Assembly (NCBI GenBank): GCA_947034895.1
Contig: OX344763.1
Span: forward strand, 69,645,093-69,709,092
DNA: 64,000 bases
Direction of reading: 5' to 3'
DNA from: Rhytidiadelphus loreus
Lineage: Eukaryota; Streptophyta; Bryopsida; Hypnales; Hylocomiaceae
Positions within the stretch are counted from its first letter, which is position 1, and every line of letters begins with the position of its first letter. Below, in pieces: positions 24,646 through 38,451 of the stretch. Below the pieces are notes generated by a model. That model saw only the letters and a list, made by a program, of their open reading frames with translations. It had not been told where the DNA came from and ran no database searches. The translations under genes were made by a program, and so were the position numbers.

Positions 24646-27412
24646 ATGAGTTTAGGAATAAATCCAACTTGCACAAACATGTTTTACCATCTTCTTTACG
24701 TGAATTTCCGTGACAATATATTTTGTTGGACAGTCATTAACGTACAGTGCAAGAACGATGCCCCAATTTTTAGTTTCACGCACAAAATCATTCAAAGTGA
24801 CCACCCAAACCTGCATATCCTTTTGCATGCATGAGTTTAGGAATAAATGCAACTTGCACAAACATGTTTCACCATCTTCTTTACGTGAATTCTCGTGACA
24901 TTATATTTTTCTGACAGTCATTAATGTACAGGGCAAGAACGTTGCCTCAATTTTTAGTTTCACGCACAAAATCATTCAAAGTGACCACCCAAACGTGCAT
25001 ATTGTTTTGAATGCATGAGTTTAGGAATAAATGCAACTTGCACAAACATGTTTCACCATCTTCTTTACGTGAATTCTCGTGACATTATATTTTGTCGGAC
25101 AGTCATTAACGTACAGGGCAAGAACGTTGCCTCAATTTTTAGTTTCACGCACAAAATCATTCAAAGTGACCACCCAAACCTGCATATCCTTTTGCATGCA
25201 TGAGTTTAGGAATAAATGCAACTTGCACAAACATGTTTCACCATCTTCTTTACGTGAATTCTCGTGACATTATATTTTTCTGACAGTCATTAATGTACAG
25301 GGCAAGAACGTTGCCTCAATTTTTAGTTTCACGCACAAAATCATTCAAAGTGACCACCCAAACGTGCATATCCTTTTGCATGCATGAGTTTAGGAATAAA
25401 TGCAACTTGCACAAACATGTTTTACCATCTTCTTTACGTGAATTTCCGTGACATTATATTTTGTCGGACAGTCATTAACGTACAGGGCAAGAACGTTGCC
25501 TCAATTTTTAGTTTCACGCACAAAATCATTCAAAGTGACCACCCAAACGTGCATATTGTTTTGAATGCATGAGTTTAGGAATAAATGCAACTTGCACAAA
25601 CATGTTTCACCATCATCGTTACGTGAATTCTCGTGACATTATATTTTTCTGACAGTCATTAATGTACAGGGCAAGAACGTTGCCTCAATTTTTAGTTTCA
25701 CGCACAAAATCATTCAAAGTGACCACCCAAACGTGCATATCCTTTTGCATGCATGAGTTTAGGAATAAATGCAACTTGCACAAACATGTTTTACCATCTT
25801 CTTTACGTGAATTTCCGTGACATTATATTTTGTCGGACAGTCATTAACGTACAGGGCAAGAACGTTGCCTCAATTTTTAGTTTCACGCACAAAATCATTC
25901 AAAGTGACCACCCAAACCTGCATATTGTTTTGAATGCATGAGTTTAGGAATAAATGCAACTTGCACAAACATGTTTTACCATCTTCTTTACGTGAATTTC
26001 CGTGACATTATATTTTGTCGGACAGTCATTAACGTACAGGGCAAGAACGTGGCCTCAATTTTTAGTTTCACGCACAAAATCATTCAAAGTGACCACCCAA
26101 ACGTGCATATTGTTTTGAATGCATGAGTTTAGGAATAAATGCAACTTGCACAAACATGTTTCACCATCTTCTTTACGTGAATTTCCGTGACAATATATTT
26201 TGTTGGACAGTCATTAACGTACAGTGCAAGAACGATGCCCCAATTTTTAGTTTCACGCACAAAATCATTCAAAGTGACCACCCAAACCTGCATATCCTTT
26301 TGCATGCATGAGTTTAGGAATAAATGCAACTTGCACAAACATGTTTTACCATCATCTTCACGTGAATTTTCGTGACATTATATTTTGTCGGACAGTCATT
26401 AACGTACAGGGCAAAAACGTTGCCTCAATTTTTAGTTTCACGCACAAAATCATTCAAAGTGACCACCCAAACGTGCATATCCTTTTGCATGCATGAGTTT
26501 AGGAATAAATGCAACTTGCACAAACATGTTTTACCATCTTCTTTACGTGAATTCTCGTGACATTATATTTTTCTGACAGTCATTAATGTACAGGGCAAGA
26601 ACGTTGCCTCAATTTTCAGTTTCACGCACAAAATCATTCAAAGTGACCACCCAAACGTGCATATCCTTTTGCATGCATGAGTTTAGGAATAAATGCAACT
26701 TGCACAAACATGTTTTACCATCATCTTCACGTGAATTCTCGTGACATTATATTTTTCTGACAGTCATTAATGTACAGGGCAAGAACGTTGCCTCAATCTT
26801 TAGTTTCACGCACAAAATCATTCAAAGTGACCACCCAAACGTGCATATCCTTTTGCATGCATGAGTTTAGGAATAAATGCAACTTGCACAAACATGTTTT
26901 ACCATCTTCTTTAAGTGAATTCTCGTGACATTATATTTTTCTGACAGTCATTAATGTACAGGGCAAGAACGTTGCCTCAATTTTTAGTTTCACGCACAAA
27001 ATCATTCAAAGTGACCACCCAAACGTGCATATCCTTTTGCATGCATGAGTTTAGGAATAAATGCAACTTGCACAAACATGTTTTACCATCATCTTCACGT
27101 GAATTCTCGTGACATTATATTTTTCTGACAGTCATTAATGTACAGGGCAAGAACGTTGCCTCAATTTTTAGTTTCACGCACAAAATCATTCAAAGTGACC
27201 ACCCAAACGTGCATATCCTTTTGCATGCATGAGTTTAGGAATAAATGCAACTTGCACAAACATGTGTCACCATCTTCTTTACGTGAATTCTCGTGACATT
27301 ATATTTTTCTGACAGTCATTAATGTACAGGGCAAGAACGTTGCCTCAATCTTTAGTTTCACGCACAAAATCATTCAAAGTGACCACCCAAACCTGCATAT
27401 CCTTTTGCATGC
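24646..27412. repeat. 15-mer HOR, copy 2 (2767 bp)
   Basis: It has the same total length and starting monomer (AAATCCAAC) as copy 1. Relative to copy 1 it lacks one C near the start and one A in the middle. It has an extra B at 26123 and an extra C at 26493. Landmarks are CATCATCGTT (25611), GTGGCCTC (monomer 25938), CTTTAAGTG (near 26908) and CATGTGTCACC (27261). Confidence 0.85.
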
Positions 27413-28522
27413 ATGAGTTTAGGAATAAATGCAACTTGCACAAACATTTTTTACCATCTTCTTTACGTGAATTTTCGTGACATTATATTTTGTTGGACAG
27501 TCATTAACGTACAGGGCAAGAATGTTGCCTGAATTTTTAGTTTCACGCACAAAATCATCCAAAGTTACAACCCAAACGTGCATATCCTTTTGCATGCATG
27601 AGTTTAGGAATAAATGCAGCTTGCACAAACATGTTTTACCATCTTCTTTACGTGAATTCTCGTGACATTATATTTTTCTGACAGTAATTAATGTACAGGG
27701 CAAGAACGTTGCCTCAATTTTTAGTTTCACCCACAAAATCATTCAAAGTGACCACCCAAACGTGCATATCCTTTTCCATGCATGACTTTAGGAATAAATG
27801 CAACTTGCACAAACATGTTTTACCATCTTCTTTACGTGAATTTTCGTGACATTATATTTTTTTTCTGACAGTCATTAAAGTACAGGGCAAGAACGTTGCC
27901 TCAATTTTTAGTTTCACGAACAAAATCATTCAAAGTGACCACCCAAACGTGCATATCTTTTTGCATGCATGACTTAAGGAATAAATGCAACTTGCACAAA
28001 CATGTTTTAGCATCTTCTTTACGTGAATTTTCGTGACATTATATTTTTCTGACAGTCATTAAAGTACAGGGCAAGAACGTTGCCTCAATTTTTAGTTTCA
28101 CGCACAAAATCATTCAAAGTGACCACCCAAACGTGCATATTGTTTTGAATGCATGAGTTTACGAAAAAATGCAACTTGCACAAACATGATTTACCATCTT
28201 CTTTACGTGAATTTTCGTGACATTATATTTTGTTGGACAGTCATTAACGTACAGGGCAAGAACGTTGCCTCAATTTTTAGTTTCACGCAAAAAATCATTC
28301 AAAGTGACCACACCAAACGTGCATATTGTTTAGAATGCATGAGTTTAGGAATAAATGCAACTTGCACAAACATGTTTTACCATCTTCTTTACGTGAATTT
28401 TCGTGACATTATATTTTTCTGACAGTCATTAAAGTACAGGGCAAGAACGTCGCCTCAATTTTTAGTTTCACGGACAAATTCATTCAAAGTGACCACCCAA
28501 ACGTGCATATCCTTTTGCATGC

Positions 28523-28707
28523 ATGAGTTTACGAATAAATGCAACTTGCACAAATATGTTTTACCATCTTCTTTACGTGAATTTTCGTGACATTATATTT
28601 TGTTGGACAGTCATTAACGTACAGGGCAAGAACGTTGCCTCAATTTGTAGTTTCACGCACAAAATCATTCAAAGTGACCACCCAAACCTGCATATTGTTT
28701 TGAATGC
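28523..28707. repeat. Reference monomer, type E (185 bp)
   Basis: This copy has GAGTTTACG, CAAATATGTTTTACC, GAATTTTCGTGAC, TTGTTGG and the private CAATTTGTAG. The monomers at 39769 and 43639 look identical to it through their full length. A 184-bp sister form with TTCTGAC and ATTAAAG is common in Block II, for example at 29076-29259. Confidence 0.78.
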
Positions 28708-29259
28708 ATGAGTTTAGGAATAAATGCAACTTGCACAAACATGTTTTAGCATCTTCTTTACGTGAATTCTCGTGACATTATATTTTTCTGACAGTCATTA
28801 AAGTACAGGGCAAGAACGTTGCCTCAATTTTTAGTTTCACGAACAAAATCATTCAAAGTGACCACCCAAACGTGCATATTGTTTTGAATGCATGACTTTA
28901 GGAATAAATGCAACTTGCACAAACATGTTTTACCATCTTCTTTACGTGAATTTTCGTGACATTATATTTTTCTGACAGTCATTAAAGTACAGGGCAAGAA
29001 CGTTGCCTCAATTTTTAGTTTCACCCACAAAATCATTCAAAGTGACCACCCAAACGTGCATATCCTTTTGCATGCATGACTTTAGGAATAAATGCAACTT
29101 GCACAAACATGTTTTACCATCTTCTTTACGTGAATTTTCGTGACATTATATTTTTCTGACAGTCATTAAAGTACAGGGCAAGAACGTTGCCTCAATTTTT
29201 AGTTTCACCCACAAAATCATTCAAAGTGACCACCCAAACGTGCATATCCTTTTGCATGC

Positions 29260-29629
29260 ATGACTTTAGGAATAAATGCAACTTGCACAAACATGTTTTA
29301 CCATCTTCTTTACGTGAATTCTCGTGACATTATATTTTTCTGACAGTCATTAATGTACAGGGCAAGAACGTTGCCTCAATTTTTAGTTTCACCCAAAAAA
29401 TCATTCAAAGTGACCACACCAAACGTGCATATTGTTTAGAATGCATGAGTTTAGGAAGAAATGCAACTTGCACAAACATGTTTTACCATCTTCTTTACGT
29501 GAATTCTCGTGACATTATATTTTTCTGACAGTCATTAATGTACAGGGCAAGAACGTTGCCTCAATTTTTAGTTTCACCCAAAAAATCATTCAAAGTGACC
29601 ACACCAAACGTGCATATTGTTTAGAATGC
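29260..29629. repeat. Near-identical monomer pair, 185 bp x 2
   Basis: Monomers 29260 and 29445 share ATTAATGTAC, CACCCAAAAAATC, GACCACACCAAACG (one-base insertion) and TTTAGAATGC, a combination I did not see elsewhere. This is a single-monomer tandem duplication. The next two monomers (29630, 29814) form another pair, sharing GTCGCCTC and CACGGACAAATTC with 28339. Confidence 0.75.
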
Positions 29630-31295
29630 ATGAGTTTAGGAAGAAATGCAACTTGCACAAACATGTTTTACCATCTTCTTTACGTGAATTTTCGTGACAT
29701 TATATTTTTCTGACAGTCATTAAAGTACAGGGCAAGAACGTCGCCTCAATTTTTAGTTTCACGGACAAATTCATTCAAAGTGACCACCCAAACGTGCATA
29801 TCCTTTTGCATGCATGAGTTAACGAATAAATGCAACTTGCACAAACATGTTTTACCATCTTCTTTACGTGAATTTTCGTGACATTATATTTTTCTGACAG
29901 TCATTAAAGTACAGGGCAAGAACGTCGCCTCAATTTTTAGTTTCACGGACAAATTCATTCAAAGTGACCACCCAAACGTGCATATCCTTTTGCATGCATG
30001 AGTTTACGAATAAATGCAACTTGCACAAACATGTTCTACCATCTTCGTTACGTGAATTTTCGTGACATTATATTTTGTTGGACAGTCATTAACGTACAGG
30101 GCAAGAACGTTGCCTCAATTTTTAGTTTCACCCACAAAATCATTCAAAGTGACCACCCAAACCTGCATATCCTTTTGCATGCATGAGTTTACGAATAAAT
30201 GCAACTTGCACAAACATGTTTTAGCATCTTCTTTACGTGAATTTTCGTGACATTATATTTTGTTGGACAGTCATTAACGTACAGGGCAAGAACGTTGCCT
30301 CAATTTTTAGTTTCACCCACAAAATCATTCAAAGTGACCACACCAAACGTGCATATTGTTTAGAATGCATGAGTTTAGGAAGAAATGCAACTTGCACAAA
30401 CATGTTTTAGCATCTTCTTTACGTGAATTTTCGTGACATTATATTTTTCTGACAGTCATTAAAGTACAGGGCGAGAACGGTCCCTCAATTTTTAGTTTCA
30501 CCCACAAAATCATTCAAAGTGACCACCCAAACGTGCATATTGTTTTGCATGCATGACTTTAGGAATAAATGCAAGTTGCACAAACATGTTTCACCATCTT
30601 GTTTACGTGAATTTCCGTGACATTATATTTTGTTGGACAGTCATTAACGTACAGGGCAAGAACGATGCCCCAATTTTTAGTTTCACCCACAAAATCATTC
30701 AAAGTGACCACCCAAACGTGCATATTGTTTTGCATGCATGACTTTAGGAATAAATGCAACTTGCACAAACATGTTTCACCATCTTCTTTACGGGAATTCT
30801 CGTGACATTATATTTTTCTGACAGTCATTAATGTACAGGGCAAGAACGTTGCCTCAATCTTTAGTTTCACGCACAAAATCATTCAAAGTGACCACCCAAA
30901 CGTGCATATTGTTTTAAATGCATGAGTTTAGGAATAAATGCAACTTGCACAAACATGTTTTACCATCTTCTTTACGTGAATTCTCGTGACATTATATTTT
31001 TCTGACAGTCATTAAAGTACAGGGCAAGAACGTTGCCTCAATTTTTAGTTTCACGCACAAAATCATTCAAAGTGACCACCCAAACCTGCATATCCTTTTG
31101 CATGCAGAAATTTAAGAATAAATGCAACTTGCACAAACATGTTTTAGCATCTTCTTTACGTGAATTTTCGTGACATTATATTTTTCTGACAGTCATTAAA
31201 GTACAGGGCAAGAACGTTACCTCAATTTTTAGTTTCACCCACAAAATCATTCAAAGTGACCACACCAAACGTGCATATTGTTTAGAATGCATGAG

Positions 31296-33315
31296 TTTAG
31301 GAAGAAATGCAACTTGCACAAACATGTTTTAGCATCTTCTTTACGTGAATTCTCGTGACATTATATTTTTCTCACAGTCATTAAAGTACAGGGCAAGAAC
31401 GTTGCCTCAATTTTTAGTTTCACCCACAAATTCATTCAAAGTGACCACCCAAACTTGCATATCCTTTTGCATGCATGAGTTTAGGAACAAATGCAACTTG
31501 CACAATCATGTTTTACCATCTTCTTTACGTGAATTCTCGTGACATTATATTTTTCTGACAGTCCTTAAAGTACACGGCAAGAACGTTGCCTCAATTTTTA
31601 GTTTTACGCACAAAATCATTCAAAGTGACCACTCAAACTTGCATATCCTTTCGAATACATGACTTTAGGAATAAATGCAACTCGCACAAACATGTTTTAG
31701 CATCTTCTTTACGTGAATTCTCGTGACATTATATTTTGTTGGACAGTCATTAACGTAGAGGGCAAGAACATTGCCCCAATTTTTAGTTTCACCCACAAAA
31801 TCATTCAAAGTGACCACGCAAATGTGCATATCCTTTTGCATGCAGGAGTTTAGGAACAAATGCAACTTGCACAATCATGTTTTACCATCTTCTTTACGTG
31901 AATTCTCGTGACATTATATTTTTCTGACAGTCATTAAAGTACACGGCAAGAACGTTGCCTCAATTTTTAGTTTTACGCACAAAATCATTCAAAGTGACCA
32001 CTCAAACTTGCATATCCTTTCGAATACATGACTTCAGGAATAAATGCAACTCGCACAAACATGTTTTAGCATCTTCTTTACGTGAATTTTCCTGACATTA
32101 TATTTTTCTGACAGTCATTAACGTACAGGGCAAGAACGTTGTCTCAATTTTTATTTTCACACACAAAATCATTCAAAGTGACCACCCAAACATACATATT
32201 GTTTTGAATGCATGAGTTTAGGAATAAATGCAACTTGCACAATCATGTTTTACCATCTTCTTTACGTGAATTCTCGTGATATTATATTTTTCTGACAGTC
32301 ATTAAAGTACAGGGCAAGAACGTTGCCTCAATTTTTAGTTTCACGCACAAAATCATTCAAAGTGACCACCAAAACATGCATATTGATTTGATTGCATGAG
32401 TTTAGGAATAAATGCAACTTGCACAAACATGTTTTACCATCTTCTTTACGTGAATTTTCGTGACATTATATTTTTCTGACAGTCATTAAAGTACAGGGCA
32501 AGAACGTTGCCTCAATTTTTAGTTTCACCCACAGAATCATTCAAAGTGACCAACCAAACGTGCATATTGTTATAAATGCATGAGTATAGGAATAAATGCA
32601 ACTTGCACAAACATGTTTTAGCATCTTCTTTACGTGAATTCTCGTGACATTATATTTTTCTGACGGTCATTAAAGTACAGGGCAAGAACGTTGCCTCAAT
32701 TTTTAGTTTCACCCACAAATTCATTCAAAGTGACCACCCAAACTTGCATATCCTTTTGCATGCATGAGTTTAGGAACAAATGCAACTTGCACAATCATGT
32801 TTTACCATCTTCTTTACGTGAATTCTCGTGACATTATATTTTTCTGACAGTCATTAAAGTACACGGCAAGAACGTTGCCTCAATTTTTAGTTTTACGCAC
32901 AAAATCATTCAAAGTGACCACTCAAACTTGCATATCCTTTCGAATACATGACTTCAGGAATAAATGCAACTCGCACAAACATGTTTTAGCATCTTCTTTA
33001 CGTGAATTTTCCTGACATTATATTTTTCTGACAGTCATTAACGTACAGGGCAAGAACGTTGTCTCAATTTTTATTTTCACACACAAAATCATTCAAAGTG
33101 ACCACCCAAACATACATATTGTTTTGAATGCATGAGTTTAGGAATAAATGCAACTTGCACAATCATGTTTTACCATCTTCTTTACGTGAATTCTCGTGAT
33201 ATTATATTTTTCTGACAGTCATTAAAGTACAGGGCAAGAACGTTGCCTCAATTTTTAGTTTCACGCACAAAATCATTCAAAGTGACCACCAAAACATGCA
33301 TATTGATTTGATTGC
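31296..33315. repeat. 2.0-kb segmental duplication, copy 1
   Basis: It matches 34244-36263 at a constant offset of 2948 bp (16 monomers). Rare shared states are TTCTCACAGTC (31368), CAGTCCTTAAAG (31558), CACGGCAAG, GAGTATAGG (32582) and GACGGTCATT. One visible difference is CACGCAAATG near 31816 against CACCCAAATG in copy 2. Edges are approximate because flanking monomers are also similar. Confidence 0.78.
31844..32395. repeat. 552-bp three-monomer cassette (first of four)
   Basis: A trio marked by AGGAACAAATGC, CACGGCAAG with TTTTACGCAC, GACTTCAGG with ACTCGCAC, TTTTCCTGAC, CATACATATT and GTGATATTATA. It occurs at 31844, 32764 (+920), 34792 and 35712 (+920). Partial material also appears around 37.2-37.5 kb. 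It repeats inside the larger 2948-bp duplication, so it duplicated before that event. Confidence 0.75.
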
Positions 33316-33500
33316 ATGAGTTTAGGAATAAATGCAACTTGCACAAACATGTTTTACCATCTTCTTTACGTGAATTTTCGTAACATTATATTTTGTTGGA
33401 CAGTCATTAACGTACAGGGCAAGAACATTGCCTCAATTTTTAGTTTCACCCACAAAAACATTCAAAGTGACCACCCAAACCTGCATATTCTTTTGCATGC

Positions 33501-34212
33501 ATGACTTTAGGAATAAATGCAACTTGCACAAACATGTTTTAGCATCTTCTTTACGTGAATTCTCGTGACATTATATTTTGTTGGACAGTCATTAACGTAG
33601 ACGGCAAGAACATTGCCCCAATTTTTAGTTTCACCCACAAAATCATTCAAAGTGACCACCCAAATGTGCATATCCTTTTGCATGCAGGAGTTAAGGAATA
33701 AATGCAACTTGTACAAACATGTTTTACCATCTTCTTTACGTGAATTCTCGTGACATTATATTTTTCTACCAGTCATTAAAGTACAGGGCAAGAACGTTGC
33801 CTCAATTTTTAGTTTCACGCACAAAATCATTCAAAGTGACCACCCAAACCTGCATATCCTTTTGCATGCAGGAGTTTACGAATAAATGCAACTTGCACAA
33901 ACATGTTTTACCATCTTCTTTACGTGAATTCTCGTGACATTATATTTTGTTGGACAGTCATTAAAGTACAGGGCAAGAACGTTGCCCCAATTTTTAGTTT
34001 CACGCACAAAATCATTCAAAGTGACCACCCAAACGTGCATATCCTTTTGCATGCATGAGTTTAGGAATAAATGCAACTTGCACAAACATGTTTTAGCATC
34101 TTCTTTACGTGAATTTTCGTGACATTATATTTTCCTGACAGTCATTAACGTACAGGTCAAGAAAGTTGCCTCAATTTTTAGTTTCACGCACAAAATCATT
34201 CAAAGTAACCAC
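33501..34212. repeat. 0.7-kb cassette, copy 1 of 3
   Basis: Marked by GTAGACGGCAAG, GGAGTTAAGG, CTTGTACAAAC, TTCTACCAGTC and GCAGGAGTTTACG. It recurs at 36264-36975 (+2763) and 37740-38451 (+4239). The monomer just before copies 1 and 3 (33316, 37555; GTAACATTA, CACAAAAACATTC) is also shared, but is absent before copy 2. Confidence 0.76.
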
Positions 34213-34243
34213 CCAAACTTGCATATCCTTTCGAATACATGAC

Positions 34244-36263
34244 TTTAGGAAGAAATGCAACTTGCACAAACATGTTTTAGCATCTTCTTTACGTGAATTC
34301 TCGTGACATTATATTTTTCTCACAGTCATTAAAGTACAGGGCAAGAACGTTGCCTCAATTTTTAGTTTCACCCACAAATTCATTCAAAGTGACCACCCAA
34401 ACTTGCATATCCTTTTGCATGCATGAGTTTAGGAACAAATGCAACTTGCACAATCATGTTTTACCATCTTCTTTACGTGAATTCTCGTGACATTATATTT
34501 TTCTGACAGTCCTTAAAGTACACGGCAAGAACGTTGCCTCAATTTTTAGTTTTACGCACAAAATCATTCAAAGTGACCACTCAAACTTGCATATCCTTTC
34601 GAATACATGACTTTAGGAATAAATGCAACTCGCACAAACATGTTTTAGCATCTTCTTTACGTGAATTCTCGTGACATTATATTTTGTTGGACAGTCATTA
34701 ACGTAGAGGGCAAGAACATTGCCCCAATTTTTAGTTTCACCCACAAAATCATTCAAAGTGACCACCCAAATGTGCATATCCTTTTGCATGCAGGAGTTTA
34801 GGAACAAATGCAACTTGCACAATCATGTTTTACCATCTTCTTTACGTGAATTCTCGTGACATTATATTTTTCTGACAGTCATTAAAGTACACGGCAAGAA
34901 CGTTGCCTCAATTTTTAGTTTTACGCACAAAATCATTCAAAGTGACCACTCAAACTTGCATATCCTTTCGAATACATGACTTCAGGAATAAATGCAACTC
35001 GCACAAACATGTTTTAGCATCTTCTTTACGTGAATTTTCCTGACATTATATTTTTCTGACAGTCATTAACGTACAGGGCAAGAACGTTGTCTCAATTTTT
35101 ATTTTCACACACAAAATCATTCAAAGTGACCACCCAAACATACATATTGTTTTGAATGCATGAGTTTAGGAATAAATGCAACTTGCACAATCATGTTTTA
35201 CCATCTTCTTTACGTGAATTCTCGTGATATTATATTTTTCTGACAGTCATTAAAGTACAGGGCAAGAACGTTGCCTCAATTTTTAGTTTCACGCACAAAA
35301 TCATTCAAAGTGACCACCAAAACATGCATATTGATTTGATTGCATGAGTTTAGGAATAAATGCAACTTGCACAAACATGTTTTACCATCTTCTTTACGTG
35401 AATTTTCGTGACATTATATTTTTCTGACAGTCATTAAAGTACAGGGCAAGAACGTTGCCTCAATTTTTAGTTTCACCCACAGAATCATTCAAAGTGACCA
35501 ACCAAACGTGCATATTGTTATAAATGCATGAGTATAGGAATAAATGCAACTTGCACAAACATGTTTTAGCATCTTCTTTACGTGAATTCTCGTGACATTA
35601 TATTTTTCTGACGGTCATTAAAGTACAGGGCAAGAACGTTGCCTCAATTTTTAGTTTCACCCACAAATTCATTCAAAGTGACCACCCAAACTTGCATATC
35701 CTTTTGCATGCATGAGTTTAGGAACAAATGCAACTTGCACAATCATGTTTTACCATCTTCTTTACGTGAATTCTCGTGACATTATATTTTTCTGACAGTC
35801 ATTAAAGTACACGGCAAGAACGTTGCCTCAATTTTTAGTTTTACGCACAAAATCATTCAAAGTGACCACTCAAACTTGCATATCCTTTCGAATACATGAC
35901 TTCAGGAATAAATGCAACTCGCACAAACATGTTTTAGCATCTTCTTTACGTGAATTTTCCTGACATTATATTTTTCTGACAGTCATTAACGTACAGGGCA
36001 AGAACGTTGTCTCAATTTTTATTTTCACACACAAAATCATTCAAAGTGACCACCCAAACATACATATTGTTTTGAATGCATGAGTTTAGGAATAAATGCA
36101 ACTTGCACAATCATGTTTTACCATCTTCTTTACGTGAATTCTCGTGATATTATATTTTTCTGACAGTCATTAAAGTACAGGGCAAGAACGTTGCCTCAAT
36201 TTTTAGTTTCACGCACAAAATCATTCAAAGTGACCACCAAAACATGCATATTGATTTGATTGC
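34244..36263. repeat. 2.0-kb segmental duplication, copy 2
   Basis: This is the partner of 31296-33315 at +2948 bp. At the right end the monomer present at 33316-33500 is missing here, and the next cassette follows directly. The offset therefore shifts to 2763 bp. Confidence 0.78.
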
Positions 36264-36975
36264 ATGAGTTTAGGAATAAATGCAACTTGCACAAACATGT
36301 TTTAGCATCTTCTTTACGTGAATTCTCGTGACATTATATTTTGTTGGACAGTCATTAACGTAGACGGCAAGAACATTGCCCCAATTTTTAGTTTCACCCA
36401 CAAAATCATTCAAAGTGACCACCCAAATGTGCATATCCTTTTGCATGCAGGAGTTAAGGAATAAATGCAACTTGTACAAACATGTTTTACCATCTTCTTT
36501 ACGTGAATTCTCGTGACATTATATTTTTCTACCAGTCATTAAAGTACAGGGCAAGAACGTTGCCTCAATTTTTAGTTTCACGCACAAAATCATTCAAAGT
36601 GACCACCCAAACCTGCATATCCTTTTGCATGCAGGAGTTTACGAATAAATGCAACTTGCACAAACATGTTTTACCATCTTCTTTACGTGAATTCTCGTGA
36701 CATTATATTTTGTTGGACAGTCATTAAAGTACAGGGCAAGAACGTTGCCCCAATTTTTAGTTTCACCCACAAAATCATTCAAAGTGACCACCCAAACGTG
36801 CATATCCTTTTGCATGCATGAGTTTAGGAATAAATGCAACTTGCACAAACATGTTTTAGCATCTTCTTTACGTGAATTTTCGTGACATTATATTTTCCTG
36901 ACAGTCATTAACGTACAGGTCAAGAAAGTTGCCTCAATTTTTAGTTTCACGCACAAAATCATTCAAAGTAACCAC
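36264..36975. repeat. 0.7-kb cassette, copy 2 of 3
   Basis: It has the same marker order as 33501-34212. Its fourth monomer has TTTCACCCAC where copies 1 and 3 have TTTCACGCAC. It ends in GTAACCACACCAAACG, where copy 1 has GTAACCACCCAAACTTG, giving the right edge. Confidence 0.74.
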
Positions 36976-37739
36976 ACCAAACGTGCATATTGTTTAAAAT
37001 GCATGAGTTTAGGAAGAAATGCAACTTGCACAAACATGTTTTAGCATCTTCTTTACGTGAATTCTCGTGACATTATATTTTTCTGACAGTCATTAAAGTA
37101 CAGGGCAAGAACGTTGCCTCAATTTTTAGTTTCACCCACAAATTCATTCAAAGTGACCACCCAAGCTTGCATATCCTTTTGCATGCATGAGTTTAGGAAC
37201 AAATGCAACTTGCACAATCATGTTTTACCATCTTCTTTTTGTGAATTCTCGTGACATTATATCTTTCTGACAGTCATTAAAGTACACGGCAAGAACGTTG
37301 CCTCAATTTTTAGTTTTACGCACAAAATCATTCAAAGTGACCACTCAAACTTGCATATCCTCTCGAATACATGACTTCAGGAATAAATGCAACTCGCACA
37401 AACATGTTTTAGCATCTTCTTTACGTGAATTCTCCTGACATTATATTTTTCTGACAGTCATTAACGTACAGGGCAAGAACGTTGTCTCAATTTTTATTTT
37501 CACACACAAAATCATTCAAAGTGACCACCAAAACATGCATATTGATTTGATTGCATGAGTTTAGGAATAAATGCAACTTGCACAAACATGTTTTACCATC
37601 TTCTTTACGTGAATTTTCGTAACATTATATTTTGTTGGACAGTCATTAACGTACAGGGCAAGAACATTGCCTCAATTTTTAGTTTCACCCACAAAAACAT
37701 TCAAAGTGACCACCCAAACCTGCATATTCTTTTGCATGC

Positions 37740-38451
37740 ATGACTTTAGGAATAAATGCAACTTGCACAAACATGTTTTAGCATCTTCTTTACGTGAATT
37801 CTCGTGACATTATATTTTGTTGGACAGTCATTAACGTAGACGGCAAGAACATTGCCCCAATTTTTAGTTTCACCCACAAAATCATTCAAAGTGACCACCC
37901 AAATGTGCATATCCTTTTGCATGCAGGAGTTAAGGAATAAATGCAACTTGTACAAACATGTTTTACCATCTTCTTTACGTGAATTCTCGTGACATTATAT
38001 TTTTCTACCAGTCATTAAAGTACAGGGCAAGAACGTTGCCTCAATTTTTAGTTTCACGCACAAAATCATTCAAAGTGACCACCCAAACCTGCATATCCTT
38101 TTGCATGCAGGAGTTTACGAATAAATGCAACTTGCACAAACATGTTTTACCATCTTCTTTACGTGAATTCTCGTGACATTATATTTTGTTGGACAGTCAT
38201 TAAAGTACAGGGCAAGAACGTTGCCCCAATTTTTAGTTTCACGCACAAAATCATTCAAAGTGACCACCCAAACGTGCATATCCTTTTGCATGCATGAGTT
38301 TAGGAATAAATGCAACTTGCACAAACATGTTTTAGCATCTTCTTTACGTGAATTTTCGTGACATTATATTTTCCTGACAGTCATTAACGTACAGGTCAAG
38401 AAAGTTGCCTCAATTTTTAGTTTCACGCACAAAATCATTCAAAGTAACCAC
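37740..38451. repeat. 0.7-kb cassette, copy 3 of 3
   Basis: It matches copy 1 at +4239 and copy 2 at +1476. The GTCAAGAAAGTTG monomer that follows is repeated again at about 38.5 kb and 38.9 kb, forming a short local series. Confidence 0.74.

Larger units (their letters stand above)
1..27412. repeat. Block I: mixed A/B/C/D satellite subfamilies
   Basis: Monomers here interleave a few well-homogenised types. Shared traits are ATTAATGTAC or ATTAACGTAC in the middle, GTCGG or GTTGG near position 80 in the 185-bp types, and TTCTGAC in the 184-bp type C. Type C becomes more frequent to the right (about 13.4-27.4 kb), while B and B' are concentrated in the first 13 kb. Higher-order periodicities are clear and listed separately. 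The right edge at 27412 is where the second 15-mer copy ends and monomers with GAATTTTCG and GTTGG begin. Confidence 0.85.
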
